Below, piece after piece: positions 1 to 11,059 of a DNA stretch of 64,000 bases. The notes beneath the pieces were generated by a model. That model ran no database searches. It was not told the DNA's origin and saw only the letters and a list, made by a program, of their open reading frames with translations. The translations under genes and the position numbers were made by a program. Each line of letters begins with the position of its first letter. The first letter of the stretch is position 1. This DNA comes from Siphonodentalium dalli (taxonomy: Eukaryota > Mollusca > Scaphopoda > Gadilida > Siphonodentaliidae), in the NCBI GenBank assembly GCA_032622095.1, contig CP136068.1, forward strand, positions 16,909,729 to 16,973,728, written 5' to 3'.

Positions 1-309
1 ATTTTGTAATGCCAGCGTAAGTTCCATTTCCGTTTTAATCGAAGTTTATAGATAGTTAACTTCTACAATTTCGCCAAAATGCCTTTGCTAATGACGTATT
101 TATAGTAATAAATGCATGAAACGTGAAGAGGTGCTGTTAGACAAACTAATAACATAGTCATGCTCTCCTGCCATCGTCAACAGATTGCCGTAAATTGTAA
201 AATCCGAGACCGATTTCCAAAATTCACGGTAAATAAAAATGTGACAAAATCAGACACAGATATTGTGTGAGAATTGGCACCAACGTTCGATATAATATAA
301 TAAATAATG

Positions 310-502
310 ATTACATGTTTTATGGTACTATTATATAAATAATGACTGTCTTGTCGTTGACTATGCCAAAATAGTGGTCCCCGAGGAGGAATAGTCCACT
401 CGCCTGGTTCTCGTGGACTATTACTCATCGAGGACCACTATTTTTTCATAGTCAACGACAAGACATTCATTATTTATATAATAGTACCATAAAACATGTA
501 AT
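310..502. mobile_element. Foldback (long palindromic) element
   Basis: Two arms of about 85 bp are near-perfect reverse complements: ATTACATGTTTTATGG at 310 is answered by its complement ending at 502. The shared core includes TAGTGGTCC and TGTCTTGTCGTTGAC. A loop of about 15 bp lies near 400. No target duplication is obvious. A minus-strand reading frame at 177-428 is only a shadow of the arm. It is a non-coding foldback or MITE; superfamily not assigned. Confidence 0.8.
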
Positions 503-558
503 TTGATCAGTATCAACTTATTTAGACTGAGCAATGTCCATTTGTTCTTCATATTTAA

Positions 559-793
559 CCCTTTCATGACTGGAGCTGCGCTGGTACAGCATTAAGGATC
601 CTGTACCAGTGCATTCTCTTATATACGCGAGTATCAGACAGGGAGCCTCGCATATACAAGAGAATGCACTGGCTTACAAGGTCAAGGTAAATAGTGTTAG
701 ACCAATGTATTCTCTTATACGAGACTCACATATATAAGATAATGGATTGGCAGTGATTTCACAAACTTTCAGAAAGCTCCAGTCATAGAAGGG
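559..793. mobile_element. piggyBac-like palindromic MITE (copy 1)
   Basis: The left end is TTAA followed by CCCTTTCATGACTGGAGCT. The right end is the reverse complement of that terminus (one mismatch) followed by TTAC. TTAA target sites and a CCCTTT terminus are hallmarks of the piggyBac superfamily. Inside are two imperfect palindromes built on CAGTGCATTCTCTTATATA. It has no coding capacity. The same internal module occurs at 16,530-16,923 and 17,309-17,490. Confidence 0.7.
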
Positions 794-815
794 TTACATG
801 TAACATCACACTGAC

Positions 816-1068
816 AAGACTTGAAATAGTGCGTCTGTAATTTGCAGAACGAGGTCCCCCAGAGGGTGAATTTAGTGATGCTACCCCACATAGCGGGCTA
901 GCATCACCAAATTCACCCTCTGGGAACCTCATTCTGCTGAGATGTAAGCAGAATGAGGTCCCCAGAGGGTGAATTTGGTGATGCTAGCCCGCTATGCGGG
1001 GTAGCATCACTAAATTCACACTCTTGGGACCTCATTCTGCAAATGACAGACACACTATTTCAAGGCTT
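816..1068. mobile_element. Nested palindrome element
   Basis: The outer arms start at CTTGAAATAGTGCGTCTGT and are answered by the reverse complement ending near 1,066. Each half is itself palindromic: GAGGTCCCCCAGAGGGTGAA ... CACCCTCTGGGAACCTC. The whole is therefore a palindrome made of two palindromes, with internal arms containing GTGATGCTA and CCCGCTATG. It is non-coding and probably a non-autonomous DNA element. Confidence 0.75.
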
Positions 1069-1263
1069 GCACACTGAACATTATCCTTTTGCGAATAGTA
1101 TATTGTTTGGGGCGGTGGATCGGGTGGCATGCAAGGGATGTGGGCCATTACCATCGACAGACGCCTGTTCAAAAGGAATAATTTATATTGGGGGAAACAT
1201 TTTGCCCTTATGAACTATACATGTACAGCTTGATTGTATGAACGCATTATAATACTTTGTTAT

Positions 1264-1760
1264 ACCCCCACTTTCGAAGAAAATGAGGGTATACTGGATT
1301 GACTGCGTCCGTCCGTCCGTCACGCTTTCTCCCTCCGTGCGTCCGTCCGTGCGTCCGTCCGACCTCATAACTCGAACAACTATGAACCGATTTCAATAAT
1401 GTTTTGTATGCAATCTCATTAGGACTGCCTCTCCGCATGATGCTAATTGCGGTTCTGTCGGACTTTTTTTTTTTTAAGTTACGCCTCATTTTCGACTTAT
1501 TTTGACTTAAAAAATTCTGTCCGACTTAATAACTTTAACAAATATGAACCAATTTGAATAATTTTTGGTACACATGCTTCTCACAATACCCTCTCTGGGG
1601 ATTGCAGCTGGGGATGGCTCAGACTGTTTTTCGTAATATTACACTTCATTTTCGACTTATTTTCACTTAGAAAATTCTGTCCGACTTAATAACTTTAACA
1701 AATATGAACCAATTTGAATAATATTTTCTGTATAAGCTTCTTGTGACATTTCGAAATCAA
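1264..1760. repeat. ~161-bp tandem repeat with GTCC-rich leader
   Basis: A stretch of CCGTCCGTCCGT at 1,306-1,365 leads into three degenerate units beginning CCGACTTAATAACTTTAACA (near 1,359, 1,519 and 1,680). Each continues with TATGAACCAATTTGAATAAT. The spacing is about 161 bp. Units 2 and 3 are most alike. No gene is seen between here and 2,158. Confidence 0.7.
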
Positions 1761-2157
1761 GGTAAATCACACATAGGAATGTAATAAAATAACTTATGAC
1801 ATGTTCCGACCATTATTCCATTCAGTAAACCTGTAAAATTATATAATAATTATATACAAATGTCATTGTATTATAGGAAATAGTGCCAGGTGTATCAAAA
1901 CATATTTTGTTGCGCAAACGTGACATTTGACTTCAGGCTTCTGGTATGTTTAAATCCCGTAACTAAATCGATGTTTGTGAATTGTTGATTAAGTTTGAAC
2001 AAACATTTCATTAAATTTACGCCACTAAATACGTAAAAGAGTCTTATTTATATGGGTCTATTTTTTATCCTGTCAATTAAACAACGCATGATTACGTGAA
2101 ATATCATCGCATGCCTTATTGTAGCCGCTGTTAGTTTCACGCCACATTTATTGATTT

Positions 2158-2455
2158 ATGGAGAACCCGTTTTATGGGAACTCGACCCCATTTTATAGCG
2201 AAACTAGCAGGGTGACCCAACTTCGTCCGGACTGTTTACCCTCTGCTTTCATCCGTCGAAAGGCGCGATTTGACCTTGAATTGAGCATTTTGAAGGTCAA
2301 GGTTGGGTCGGGGTCACGATTTGACCCGTCCAAAACACTCCCCGGACAAAAGTATCCCTATGTATAAAATTTCGTCGAAGTCCGTCCGGCAGTTTTCCCG
2401 GCCATTGCTAACAAACAAACAAACAGACAGACAGAAGTCCCAAAAATATATAGTA
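2158..2455 (+). mobile_element. Short retroposon-like repeat with (ACAA)n(ACAG)n tail
   Basis: The segment ends in AAATTTCGTCGAAGTCCGTC, a short spacer, then ACAAACAAACAAACAGACAGA. That layout resembles the 3' ends of invertebrate non-LTR retrotransposons and their SINEs. GGTCAAGG-type motifs repeat inside. The 69-codon frame across it shows no recognisable domain. The family is uncertain. Confidence 0.4.
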
Positions 2456-2793
2456 GATTCACAAAACTCGTCCAGCTAAATGCCTGGTCCAGCCCCAATT
2501 TACTGGTGTCGTTTGTAAACTAGGGACTCATGGTAAATTCTCTATACATATGCAGATAAGCTTATATCAATTAATAGAAATTTTAATTAGAATTTCATGT
2601 CACATTTTCGAGACTGCTTTAGGGACTATTATTAGAAAATAAATCTTGTGAAAACGATCCGAGGATATGCTCCAGGTACCCGTACCTGCAACATACCAAG
2701 TGGGAGAACTATATATTGTTAGCGCCCTCAATCTAGGCAAATTTCATTTAAACTTTTATGTAGGAATTAGTAATTCAGAAAACTAAATATTAA

Positions 2794-3234
2794 AGGTACT
2801 CAATCCGATTCGATGGTCCCCATATCATCAGATTCTAACAACAACAACAATTTTTTTAAATGCCGCTTCAGTTATCAGAATCGATTAATTTCCCAAAACA
2901 AATAATGCTAACCACGGTCAAATATAGTATAAAATTGCACAAAACCTGTAATTTATCAACATTTTTGTGAACGAAATTTTGCCGGTTTGTCAAATATCTG
3001 ACACAAAAAAGCCACTTGATTTTAGAGTTATCCATCTTCATCTGAAATTGGTCAGAGAAATTCCTCTCGTCGACTGTTTACTGGACCACTTAAAATAAAA
3101 ATAATAGATTTCAAACATCGATATCTGATCAATCTGAGCTTTGGTGGGTGGGTTTATCGACTCGAATCAAATATTTTTTACCCCCGAAGCCAAAGAAATA
3201 GTAATTTGCGAGCGTTAATTCGGATTGAGTACCT
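2794..3234. mobile_element. TTAA-flanked MITE with AGGTACTCAATCCG ends
   Basis: TTAA (2,790-2,793), AGGTACTCAATCCGA at the left, TCGGATTGAGTACCT at the right, then TTAA (3,235-3,238). The 441-bp interior is AT-rich and non-coding. A truncated copy of its right half, in the opposite orientation, lies at 52,303-52,441. Perfect TTAA duplication supports piggyBac-like mobilisation, although the terminal bases differ from the CCCTTT type. Confidence 0.75.
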
Positions 3235-3671
3235 TTAATCCAAATCATCGCATGACAATGTTCATCAATACGCCATTTTGATGTGATCTGGTATTCTAGG
3301 TGGCGTCACCAAAATTCCACAAACACATTTGCTTCGTGTTCGCCGTTGAATTTCGTAATACTATGAAAATGTTAAATGTCAGATGTTTTATTCACACAAT
3401 AAATACAATAACAACAACATTAAAACATTTAATTGAAACATGACGGCATATTAAAAAGTGATGGGGTAATTACAATTTGTAATTGTAATGGACTGTAATA
3501 AATAACTTTGTCTCAAGTAATTGACAACGCATAGTTAAATGAAACGTCATCGCAGGTCTTACAGATGCTGTTAGTTTCTCGTCCCATTTGTTATTTCAAG
3601 AGGTTTCAAGTAAATTTTATGGAGGTTTTGGATCAAGTAATACATAGGATCTACAACTTGTCCCGAGCTTA

Positions 3672-3768
3672 CAGCGAAATATACAAAACTCGTTTATTAA
3701 ATTAGGCCTGGACCTAGCCAGAAGCTCGGCCCAGATCTAATTTACTGGACTCTTTTCGTATATCTCGC
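3672..3768. repeat. Inverted repeat
   Basis: AGCGAAATATACAAAACTCG at the left is matched imperfectly by the complement of CTCTTTTCGTATATCTCGCT at the right, with TAAATTAG/CTAATTTA inside. A diverged one-sided relative (AAAACTCGTCCAGC, AATTTACTGG) lies at 2,460-2,515. Confidence 0.5.
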
Positions 3769-3984
3769 TATAAAATAGGATCGCATTTTGGTGTTTGGGA
3801 GGGAGACCCGGGAGGATTTGCAAGGGCTGTCAGCCCCTCGTGCAGCCCAATTTGGTTATGTTGTATCGCCACTGAAGAGCGTGTGTAAGGTTTTTGGATA
3901 AATTCATATCCACCCATACACAGAGTACATGTATGTTTTACCTACCGTTTTGTGGTGCGTGCCACCACAGTAAGAATAGAAGCC

Positions 3985-4262
3985 CCCACTAAGAACCCCC
4001 GCTAAGAAGCCCCCCCCCCCCCCGCTAAGACGGTTGAGAAGCCCCCCGCTAAGAAGACCCCACCCTCTAAGACGATTGAGATGCCCCCCGCTAAGAAGCC
4101 CCCCGCTAAGAAGCCCTCCCGCTAAGACAGTTGAGAAGCCCCCCACTAAGAAGCCCCCCGTTAAGAAGTCCCCCCGCTAAGACGGTTGAGAAGCCCCCCG
4201 CTAAGAAGCCCCACCCGCTAAGAAGCCCCACCCACTAAGAAGCCCCCCGCTAAGACGGTTGA
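3985..4262. repeat. C-rich minisatellite (CCCCCGCTAAGAAG)
   Basis: At least 14 units of 14-21 bp alternate between CCCCCGCTAAGAAG and a longer form with GACGGTTGAGAAG. The plus strand is strongly C-rich, including a homopolymer of about 17 C around 4,011-4,023. The minus strand reads as GGLLSGG-type frames (3,904-4,146 and the end of 4,201-4,473), which are repeat shadows. The G-rich strand could form G-quadruplexes. Confidence 0.85.
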
Positions 4263-4269
4263 TAAAGAA

Positions 4270-4887
4270 ATGGGGACTCGTACATCCTTTATATATCAAC
4301 AAACCATTAGAAGCAATTATTAATTCTTTGCTTGTATATTTAGATTGAATATCCAACACAATGAAAACAAGAAAACCATAGTCAGAAATGGTAACGCACT
4401 CAAGATCATATATTATATACCCATGATTGTAATTATAGAATCTTTTTTCATTTTTGTTATTTGTAATTGGCATATCTTATCACAAACCAAAAATCAACAT
4501 TATTGACATAATGTAACGTCAATAAACGAAATTGAAATTCTCAACTACACATTTTACCGGGCTCGGCCTCGGGGTCGCTCTACAGCTCGGCATCGGGGTC
4601 GCACTACAACTTTTAATGTGTCCCAATAATTAACATTCTATAAATAGAACCCACATGCGCTATGGCAGCGCCCAGGCGAAACAACAATGTGTACATTAGT
4701 ATACACGCTGGCGCGCGTACGTAATAACACTAATGTTTATTGATAATCATCTGTTGAAATTCAAACAGGGACTAAATGCACATTAATCTTCTTGGAATGC
4801 AATAAATGACACATGAGCTAATTCGGTCTATCGATGTACATCAAGCCTGCTTTGTGCATGCAATTAGCTCTATTGTCCTAGTTGGGT
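4270..4887. other. No gene seen; one 27-bp duplication
   Basis: AT-rich DNA. The only structure is a pair of units like CTCGGCCTCGGGGTCGC at 4,560-4,612. No plausible exon is visible. Confidence 0.5.
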
Positions 4888-6015
4888 ACAGGACCTTTCG
4901 TACCGATGTCGATTCGTACCTGGACGTTTCGTACCATCTGGTCTAACAATCATGTCTGATTTTCTCTACGACGTTAATTGTATAAAGTGTTCAAGAGTGG
5001 TTCGTCTACGTCATCACGGTCTTCAATGCGAAGGTTAGTACTCGTATATATTCTCATATAATTTAGTTTTGAACATCAACATAACATAACTATTGCAAAA
5101 TTCAATTGTATCAATTGAAATCTTTATCATTATTTTGTATACATGTGATATATATATATATGAATAATTAAATGAGTGTTTATGACGAGTCGAACGTTGT
5201 TTTAACCAAAATTGAAATAAATGTATTTGGATCAATGCAAATCTCGATAATTATTACTTATTACCACACTAGATATATGACAGACTATTGACAGTTTGTT
5301 ATAACACTCATATTTCTTTCCAGATATCGGCACCCTACATGCACCCCGATGTCAATATCGAGATATACAGATATGTCATAAAATAGCGACGCCAATCGAT
5401 AGGGTCTGCATCACATGCAGCCAAACACGAAGGTAGAGCAGACGGCTGGCGATAAGACGATCGCAAATTCGACTTAGAAATGACAACGACGACGCCACCC
5501 CCAACTTGAATAGATCACTCAACCTTCGACGTCGAAGAAAGGTTCAATCGGCGATACCAGCGTGTTCAATATAGAGAAACCAAACTCAGCTGTTCTGTCC
5601 GCGGAACAACTATCAAAACGGCGGCATTTCAACTACGGTACTCAAGGCATGCGCGAAATTATTGGCTTTAAATTATTCTGCCGAAGCATAATTATTCTGC
5701 TTATGCAGATTCTGCTGAATAAAATGTTATATGCACATGCAAATGAATTGTTACAACCATGTTTCATGTCATTTATTGTTATCATCTATATATTACTGTT
5801 AATATGTTGCTTTAATCAATAGATTATTGAATCAACACTGTTTTCCCCATTCCCAACATGGTACGAGACAAGGTACGAAACGACCAATAGATTTCCAACA
5901 TGATACGAAATGACAAAATTATTTCCTACATGGTACGAAACGACCAAATAATCCGGTACTAAACGACCAAACGATATGGTACGAAACGACCAGATTGTAC
6001 GAAACGTCTAGAATC
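4888..6015. mobile_element. 1.1-kb element bounded by inverted GGTACGAAACGACC clusters
   Basis: The left end carries three copies reading TTTCGTACC (4,888-4,945). The right end carries about seven copies reading GGTACGAAACGACCA (5,861-6,010). The outermost left segment (GACGTTTCGTACCATCTGGTC) matches the reverse complement of 5,985-6,008 closely. Iterated subterminal motifs in opposite orientation at the two ends are typical of transposase-binding sites in DNA transposons. The interior holds a small spliced gene candidate (4,952-5,436). Confidence 0.5.
4952..5436 (+). CDS. Small two-exon Cys-rich, zinc-finger-like protein (predicted)
   Basis: Exon 1 is 4,952-5,033: an ATG, then MSDFLYDVNCIKCSRVVRLR and a continuation ending GLQCE, followed by a GTTAGT donor. 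Exon 2 is 5,324-5,436, after the acceptor TATTTCTTTCCAG. The phase-1 join keeps the frame and gives about 65 residues ending VCITCSQTRR and TAG. Cysteines: CxxC near residues 10-13, C at about 26, RC at about 37, ICHK, then CxxC near the end. The opening resembles Cys/His fingers (PHD- or FLYWCH-like) found on invertebrate transposon proteins, but the expected WQH and second Cys of that pattern are not clear. It could be a decayed fragment, since a one-base shift of exon 2 gives a rival reading. No transposase follows. It lies inside the element 4,888-6,015, which argues for a transposon origin. Confidence 0.35.
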
Positions 6016-6057
6016 CTCCTTGTGTGACTCTAAGTCCATCGTCTGTGGTTTCTACTA

Positions 6058-8250
6058 GTCTGGTCGTTGAGACTCGATTTTGAGGTGAACCTAGAACAAA
6101 TTGTTTACAAGCTGTTTTCGGTGTCATTCGATGCGGAAAAGCATCAGGAACAACATATCCAAAATCCGCGTTGGGGACACTTTGTTATCCACGATGGCGT
6201 CCAACATGGTTTCTATACTACATCAGTTCCCGATATAAGTCATTATACGATATATAGTGGCATCAGAATTATGCCGTTATATCAGTTTGTGTTAAATTAG
6301 AATGCGGGAGCGAGTAGAGTGACACGGACAGAAAATTATATAATCGTGGCCATGAAATGGCTGTCAAAATGGTCGCAACTCCAAACCATACCACGTAGAA
6401 AGCAGCATATTGGGTAACTACATAAGAGTGAAATACGTATTGGCAATATACAAGTCGGTTGTTAAATATCTTTAAAGGTACACACATCATTAAAACAGAT
6501 CAATCTGAAGGATCATCGGTCACTGCACAGCAAGTCAACCCCCAATGATTTACGTCTTTAACGTTTGGGTGTTCTGCTTATCCAACATCCAACTGTTGGG
6601 CAAAACAAAAATAGCTCGTGCATGCAACACACGAACTAATGTTTCGCCTCACAGTGCATGGTAGTTTCATTCGGCATGGTGATTACATATTGAATGCAAC
6701 GCCGAAATTTAAGTGCATACTCTAGAGGTATAAATACTAGTTATATTTCCGGAATTTTCAACACTCCCGGTGATAATAAACGATACACGTATGTCGCAAT
6801 GGTTATTATACTGTAAAGAAACACTCATATCTTCAATGGATTAGCACCGAATCTCACCAAGTCAGAGAGACTGTACATAGTAAATTGTATGTAAGACTAA
6901 TTTTCATTCTGCTACCAACCCGGTTTCTCAGTAGACGATTTTGTTAAAATTACTTCAGTGGCCACTTTACAACTAGAATAAGCTACAGCGCAATGCACAC
7001 TATCAATTTTCAGTGTATTTTTGTTTGAAAATATATTACCATTACCACCCACGTAATCGTGCTAAATATCATGTGATCATCGTTTAAGATGTTATTCCAA
7101 CGTTGAACATTCACCCAATATTGTTAGTTGTGGTTCTGTGTGCAACAGACATGTATAACATTATGGAAAATGGGTAAACTCGGTGATGCGGTTGAAGACA
7201 ACGTAGTAAGTTTCGCGTAGATGTGGCCTTGGTGAATTCAACCAAATATAATTTCCAGGTATAAACACAGTCTCTGTCACAGATTATGTAGGCAATTTTG
7301 GTCAAGTATTGAATTTATTGAAGACAGTCTATGGTACTCATTTGTGATTTAATAAATTTAGTTCATGGTACACCATCACGCATTCTTGGGATAAAAGCGA
7401 AATATTCGTGTTTTATCACTTGATCTGAGGCAACTATAACTACTCTTTTGAGAAACGTACAATATGATCTACGCATTCTCCCCAGTACAATTTGAACATA
7501 ATTCATACCGTTTTATAGCAATTAATTTTTTAAGGTTTTATACCGTAGATATCAAAATGAATGGTGATCGGTCTCATTCGTGAGACTGCTCTGAATACAT
7601 ATATTTCTGCTTCTAGAGAAAGGCCGCATAGTCAATACATCCCTACTAAATCCCGTTTAGCTGTTTAATTACAGATATATCACACGATTCAAGATTAGCG
7701 GTACTGATAAAACTGCGTCATTTTCCCGTTTCTGGACACCCAAAAGTCCAGATTTAACCGTTCCACAAGACCATGATTTCGCTTGCTCTCTCGTGAGATA
7801 CATCAGAGAGAATTCGTACATCTCTAATCAAAAGTTTCTCTTACACTTGTAGTCATTCTTCCTCGCAATATTCGAGCGTTTGTTCACTCGTATAGGACTA
7901 GCTATTCAATTTTTCACTAAATGTAAATTTCACTCGATTTTGTCCATTTTGGTGGCCATTTTGGGAAAATTATTCTACATATATGGTTTACGACTAAGCA
8001 ATGTTTGCGTATATTTCAATTTATTACGAATTTGGCATTAATTGGAGCACATGCCGCAGAATTCAGTATTTTCCGATAACAACAGACATTATGGACGCAT
8101 CTTCAATAGAGAATTTTCCCCAAAGCGGATTTTAGCGAATTTTGGATATGTTGTTCCCTACATTCTGCCCGACAATATGACATCAAAAACAGCTTGTAAA
8201 CAATTTGTTCTAGGTCCAATGCTTCAGCGTCCAGACTATACACATTTGAT
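6058..8250. mobile_element. R-family element, copy R1, with long terminal inverted repeats
   Basis: The left end (TGGTCGTTGAGACTC, then CCTAGAACAAATTGTTTACA) is mirrored at 8,100-8,250, where the reverse complement gives GGACCTAGAACAAATTGTTT followed by the same GGAACAACATATCCAAAA block. The inverted ends are about 140-170 bp. The 2-kb interior has no recognisable coding region; the frames at 6,067-6,300 and 8,042-8,269 lie mostly in the ends. The interior from 6,290 to about 7,640 is paralogous to 56,700-56,870 joined to 61,213-62,080. Confidence 0.65.
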
Positions 8251-8664
8251 GCAGACGCATAAGACTTAATCCTAATTGAAATTGTATGACATGTATGGGT
8301 TACGATCGGCTACATTTGTATTTGTCTGGACAAAAGGAACTCTTCCGAAATAATTTGATAATTTGTTTGAATATTCAACTGCCAATACTCGACATGCTGG
8401 CAGCTTGAAAGCATTAACCACGAGAACGGCTTTTACTTCTATATTACCCAAACACACGTTCCAGTGCATATGGGAACTCATTTTATCACATAATTTGCCC
8501 ATAAAAGCAGTTTCATAATTATCGATAAGAGACACGTTTAATATCAGCGCGTGCGATGACGTCACATCGTTCTTCAAATGACTTGCGATCGTTGCGGTTT
8601 TTATCGTTGTTTTCGATGGATATTTCGCATTGCTTCGCGTTTATTTGACCATGTGATAAAAAGT

Positions 8665-8805
8665 ATCTCACACTCGTCCTATTTTATACGTAATTTATCA
8701 ACCTCGTCCACTAAATTCTATTTGAGCCTCGGTAAACCTCGGCTCAAATTGAATTTAGTGAACTCGGTTGATAAATTCCGTATAAAATAGAAACTCATGT
8801 GAGAT
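8665..8805. mobile_element. Foldback element
   Basis: Arms ATCTCACACTCGTCCTATTT and its imperfect complement ending GTGAGAT enclose further paired blocks (CTATTTTATACG, AATTTATCAACC, ATTTGAGCC). The loop is near CGGTAAACCTCG. It is non-coding; the 70-codon frame here is an arm shadow. Its design resembles the foldback inside each 3.86-kb unit. Confidence 0.7.
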
Positions 8806-9194
8806 CCTCTATATATAAAAATTGCAAAAATATAAGTTTTTGAAATAGATTAAAAAAAGAATTGAAAAATAAATATTTATCGCAATATTCGACAAAAGTT
8901 AAATGCAACAACTCATTTTGTCAAGACCGTAAAGTGGCAGAATAATATAGACCCAAAACCTCCCCATCATTGTTATACAGTCACCTTAACATTTTGGCGG
9001 GACGAAACGAGAACTTCTTCATACATGACGATACATGAATTACTCGATAGCCAGAAACAAAATATCAACTTTAGCGACAACGAGTTTTCATTGAATTTCA
9101 TAATCGGAAGCCATTATTTTCTTATCCAGTAAACACTCGAAACATCCCGATCATAAACCCTAACTATATTCAATCATTTCCATTATCAGTTCAC

Positions 9195-9200
9195 TTTATT
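9195..9200 (-). promoter_or_regulatory. Possible poly(A) signal AATAAA
   Basis: TTTATT on the plus strand is AATAAA on the minus strand, 286 bp past the stop codon of the candidate terminal exon 9,486-9,644. It is consistent with a 3' UTR end, but such hexamers are common in AT-rich DNA. Confidence 0.3.
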
Positions 9201-9347
9201 AGTTGCCACTTCATGTTTGTATACGTATATAGGGGGCGATATGAAAACGGCACATATGGGACATGTCGCTCCTGTACGATATTTGTTTTTGTATAGGTAT
9301 AAATATCACCACTGTCACAAGCTTGCAAATAGTATGCAGATAAACAA

Positions 9348-9392
9348 TAAAATATAATATAATATAATATAATATAATATAAGTAATAATAT
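9348..9392. repeat. (ATAAT)n microsatellite
   Basis: About eight pentanucleotide units of ATAAT. It lies between the candidate stop codon at 9,486 and the possible poly(A) signal. Confidence 0.9.
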
Positions 9393-9485
9393 ATCAACAA
9401 ATAGTTATATAATTGTTCTCACCACTTCCTCAACAATTGTCACCATGTTTTATATTTCTTAAGAAAAACTAAACGAAGGCAGTGT

Positions 9486-9644
9486 CTATTTGCATCCGGG
9501 GGACAAGCGAGCATTGTAGGTTACAGTGAAGTAATTATTTCCCATTGGCCTCAGTGTTAACATATAATGTCCTGCAGCCCTGACTATCCACGAATTGTGA
9601 TAAATGAGTACATGATCACCAGGATTGGCATCTGCGCAAAGTTT
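9486..9644 (-). CDS. Probable terminal coding exon of an unrecognised gene
   Basis: Reading on the minus strand, a strong acceptor (CTTTTTTTCATGCAG) is followed directly by an open frame of 52 codons. It starts KLCADANPGDHVLIYHNSWI, includes GHYMLTLRPMGNNYFTV, and ends LSPGCK and TAG. The sequence is protein-like: balanced composition, alternating beta-strand-like hydrophobics, two cysteines, and no overlap with any repeat I found. The exon starts in phase 0. A minus-strand AATAAA lies 286 bp beyond the stop. I do not recognise the family. Upstream exons would lie at higher coordinates; 11,969-12,078 is one weak candidate. The rest of the gene was not found. It could still be a chance open frame behind a chance acceptor. 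Confidence 0.4.
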   Translation of the reverse strand, partial: KLCADANPGDHVLIYHNSWIVRAAGHYMLTLRPMGNNYFTVTYNARLSPGCK

Positions 9645-9974
9645 CTGCATGAAAAAAAGCATATAGTCTAGCATGGAATATACCTTTAAATTTGGGATTT
9701 ATAATCTAGAGTCAGAATTGCATGAAAAATATATTGACATTTTTCACCTCACACCAAAAAAATTCAATCTAGGTACTACGTGCTTTACAATGTGCCAATG
9801 TTTTGTTTGGAGTATGAAATTTCAAGAGGAGTGATTGCATGTATGTTATATGTTTAAATATCGAAACTACTATTAACCAACCAGAGCCCAGAATGTTTTT
9901 AATTCTCTCCTGCATCTTGGTACACAATCCGTTGGAGGGCGCTACCAATCGAATTACTTCACCTTAACCTGTAT

Positions 9975-10525
9975 GATGCATATCACAGCGCTATTTGTCA
10001 CCGGGTGGTCACCAAATCGTACAAAAACTGTTCACAAAACCATGATGGAGTAGGTTTTGGGAACAGTTTATGTACGAAGTCCATCACTAGGTAATTACGG
10101 ACAATTATCTAGTTCGGTGGCTCAGTCGGTTAGGGGTACAACTCCAAGCCGTCTCGCTCTCCAGCGGTTACGATGAGGGCTCGAATCCACACGTTTCTAT
10201 CATGGACTTTGTAACTCAAAATCGTTATTTGGTGGAGTTGCCAGTTACTCGCCGATGGCCGGTGGTTTGCCGCATATGGTCGACGAGTTTATCAGTCACT
10301 GAAATCACTGTTAGGTTATCCGTAAGTGTGTGGATTTCCTCCACCGCTAAAACTGGCAATGCCGTAATATGGCATTAGTTTCTGAAAGCGACATTAAACC
10401 CAAATCAAACAATCAATCAACTGACATATATTGTACGAAATAATTATAAATTAGTCCCCAGTTTAACTGGAGATATAGGAACAATATGTGTCCACCCGGT
10501 GGCAAATATCGATGTGTAACATGCA
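9975..10525. mobile_element. Foldback element split by a SINE
   Basis: GCGCTATTTGTCACCGGGTGG at the left (to about 10,007) is mirrored by CCACCCGGTGGCAAATATCG at the right (10,492-10,512). An inner hairpin at 10,024-10,075 pairs AAAACTGTTC with GAACAGTTT. The SINE at 10,107-10,430 occupies the middle, so the foldback is probably the older of the two. Confidence 0.5.
10107..10430 (+). mobile_element. tRNA-derived SINE
   Basis: The head contains a polymerase III A box (TGGCTCAGTCGGTTAGGG) and, about 50 bp on, a B box (GGCTCGAATCC). The body is about 230 bp and has CCGATGGCCGGTGG and CTCCACCGCTAAAACTGGC. The 3' end is GCGACATTAAACCCAAATC followed by a short CAAT-type tail. The layout and tail resemble SINEs common in molluscs and other lophotrochozoans. 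It is not a functional tRNA gene: the arms around the A box do not close into a cloverleaf. Confidence 0.75.
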
Positions 10526-11059
10526 ACGCTGTATTTGGCACTCGCTGGCAAATATAGACAATAATAGACAATGTGTGTAATTCGTTTATAGCAATGCCGT
10601 TCTTTTTTGACTATTTGGATATGATTTATGAAAATAACTTATTTTTGTATGAGTATTTGTTATTCAGTCCGGTAAAACCTCAATGGAGTTCACTTCACTT
10701 TAATGCAACGAGACAAAAATTTCAACTTAGTGAAATTCAATTTGCATCCCACCCCTCAGGCTGCATTTTCGAAATAGTTTCTCAAGCTTTCTAGCTGTTG
10801 GAAATTTCAAACCGGATACTTGATAAGGGTAGAAAAATTCCAACTCAAGCAACTTTTGACCCAGTAGCAACAAATATTACGCTAAATACGGGTTAGAAAA
10901 ACAAAGTATGAGAACAATTTCAACCTATTTATCGTGTAAAATTTTCAACTGATGTAGTGTCTGGAATAACATTTCTAATTGTTGACAATGTTGATAAAAG
11001 TTGAGGAGGTGAGACACCACCAAACATCATGTAGCCAATAATTATAATTCAGAGCAATA

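Noticed and set aside
10107-10180. tRNA gene
   Set aside because: A and B boxes are present but the arms do not form a cloverleaf, and a SINE body and tail follow.
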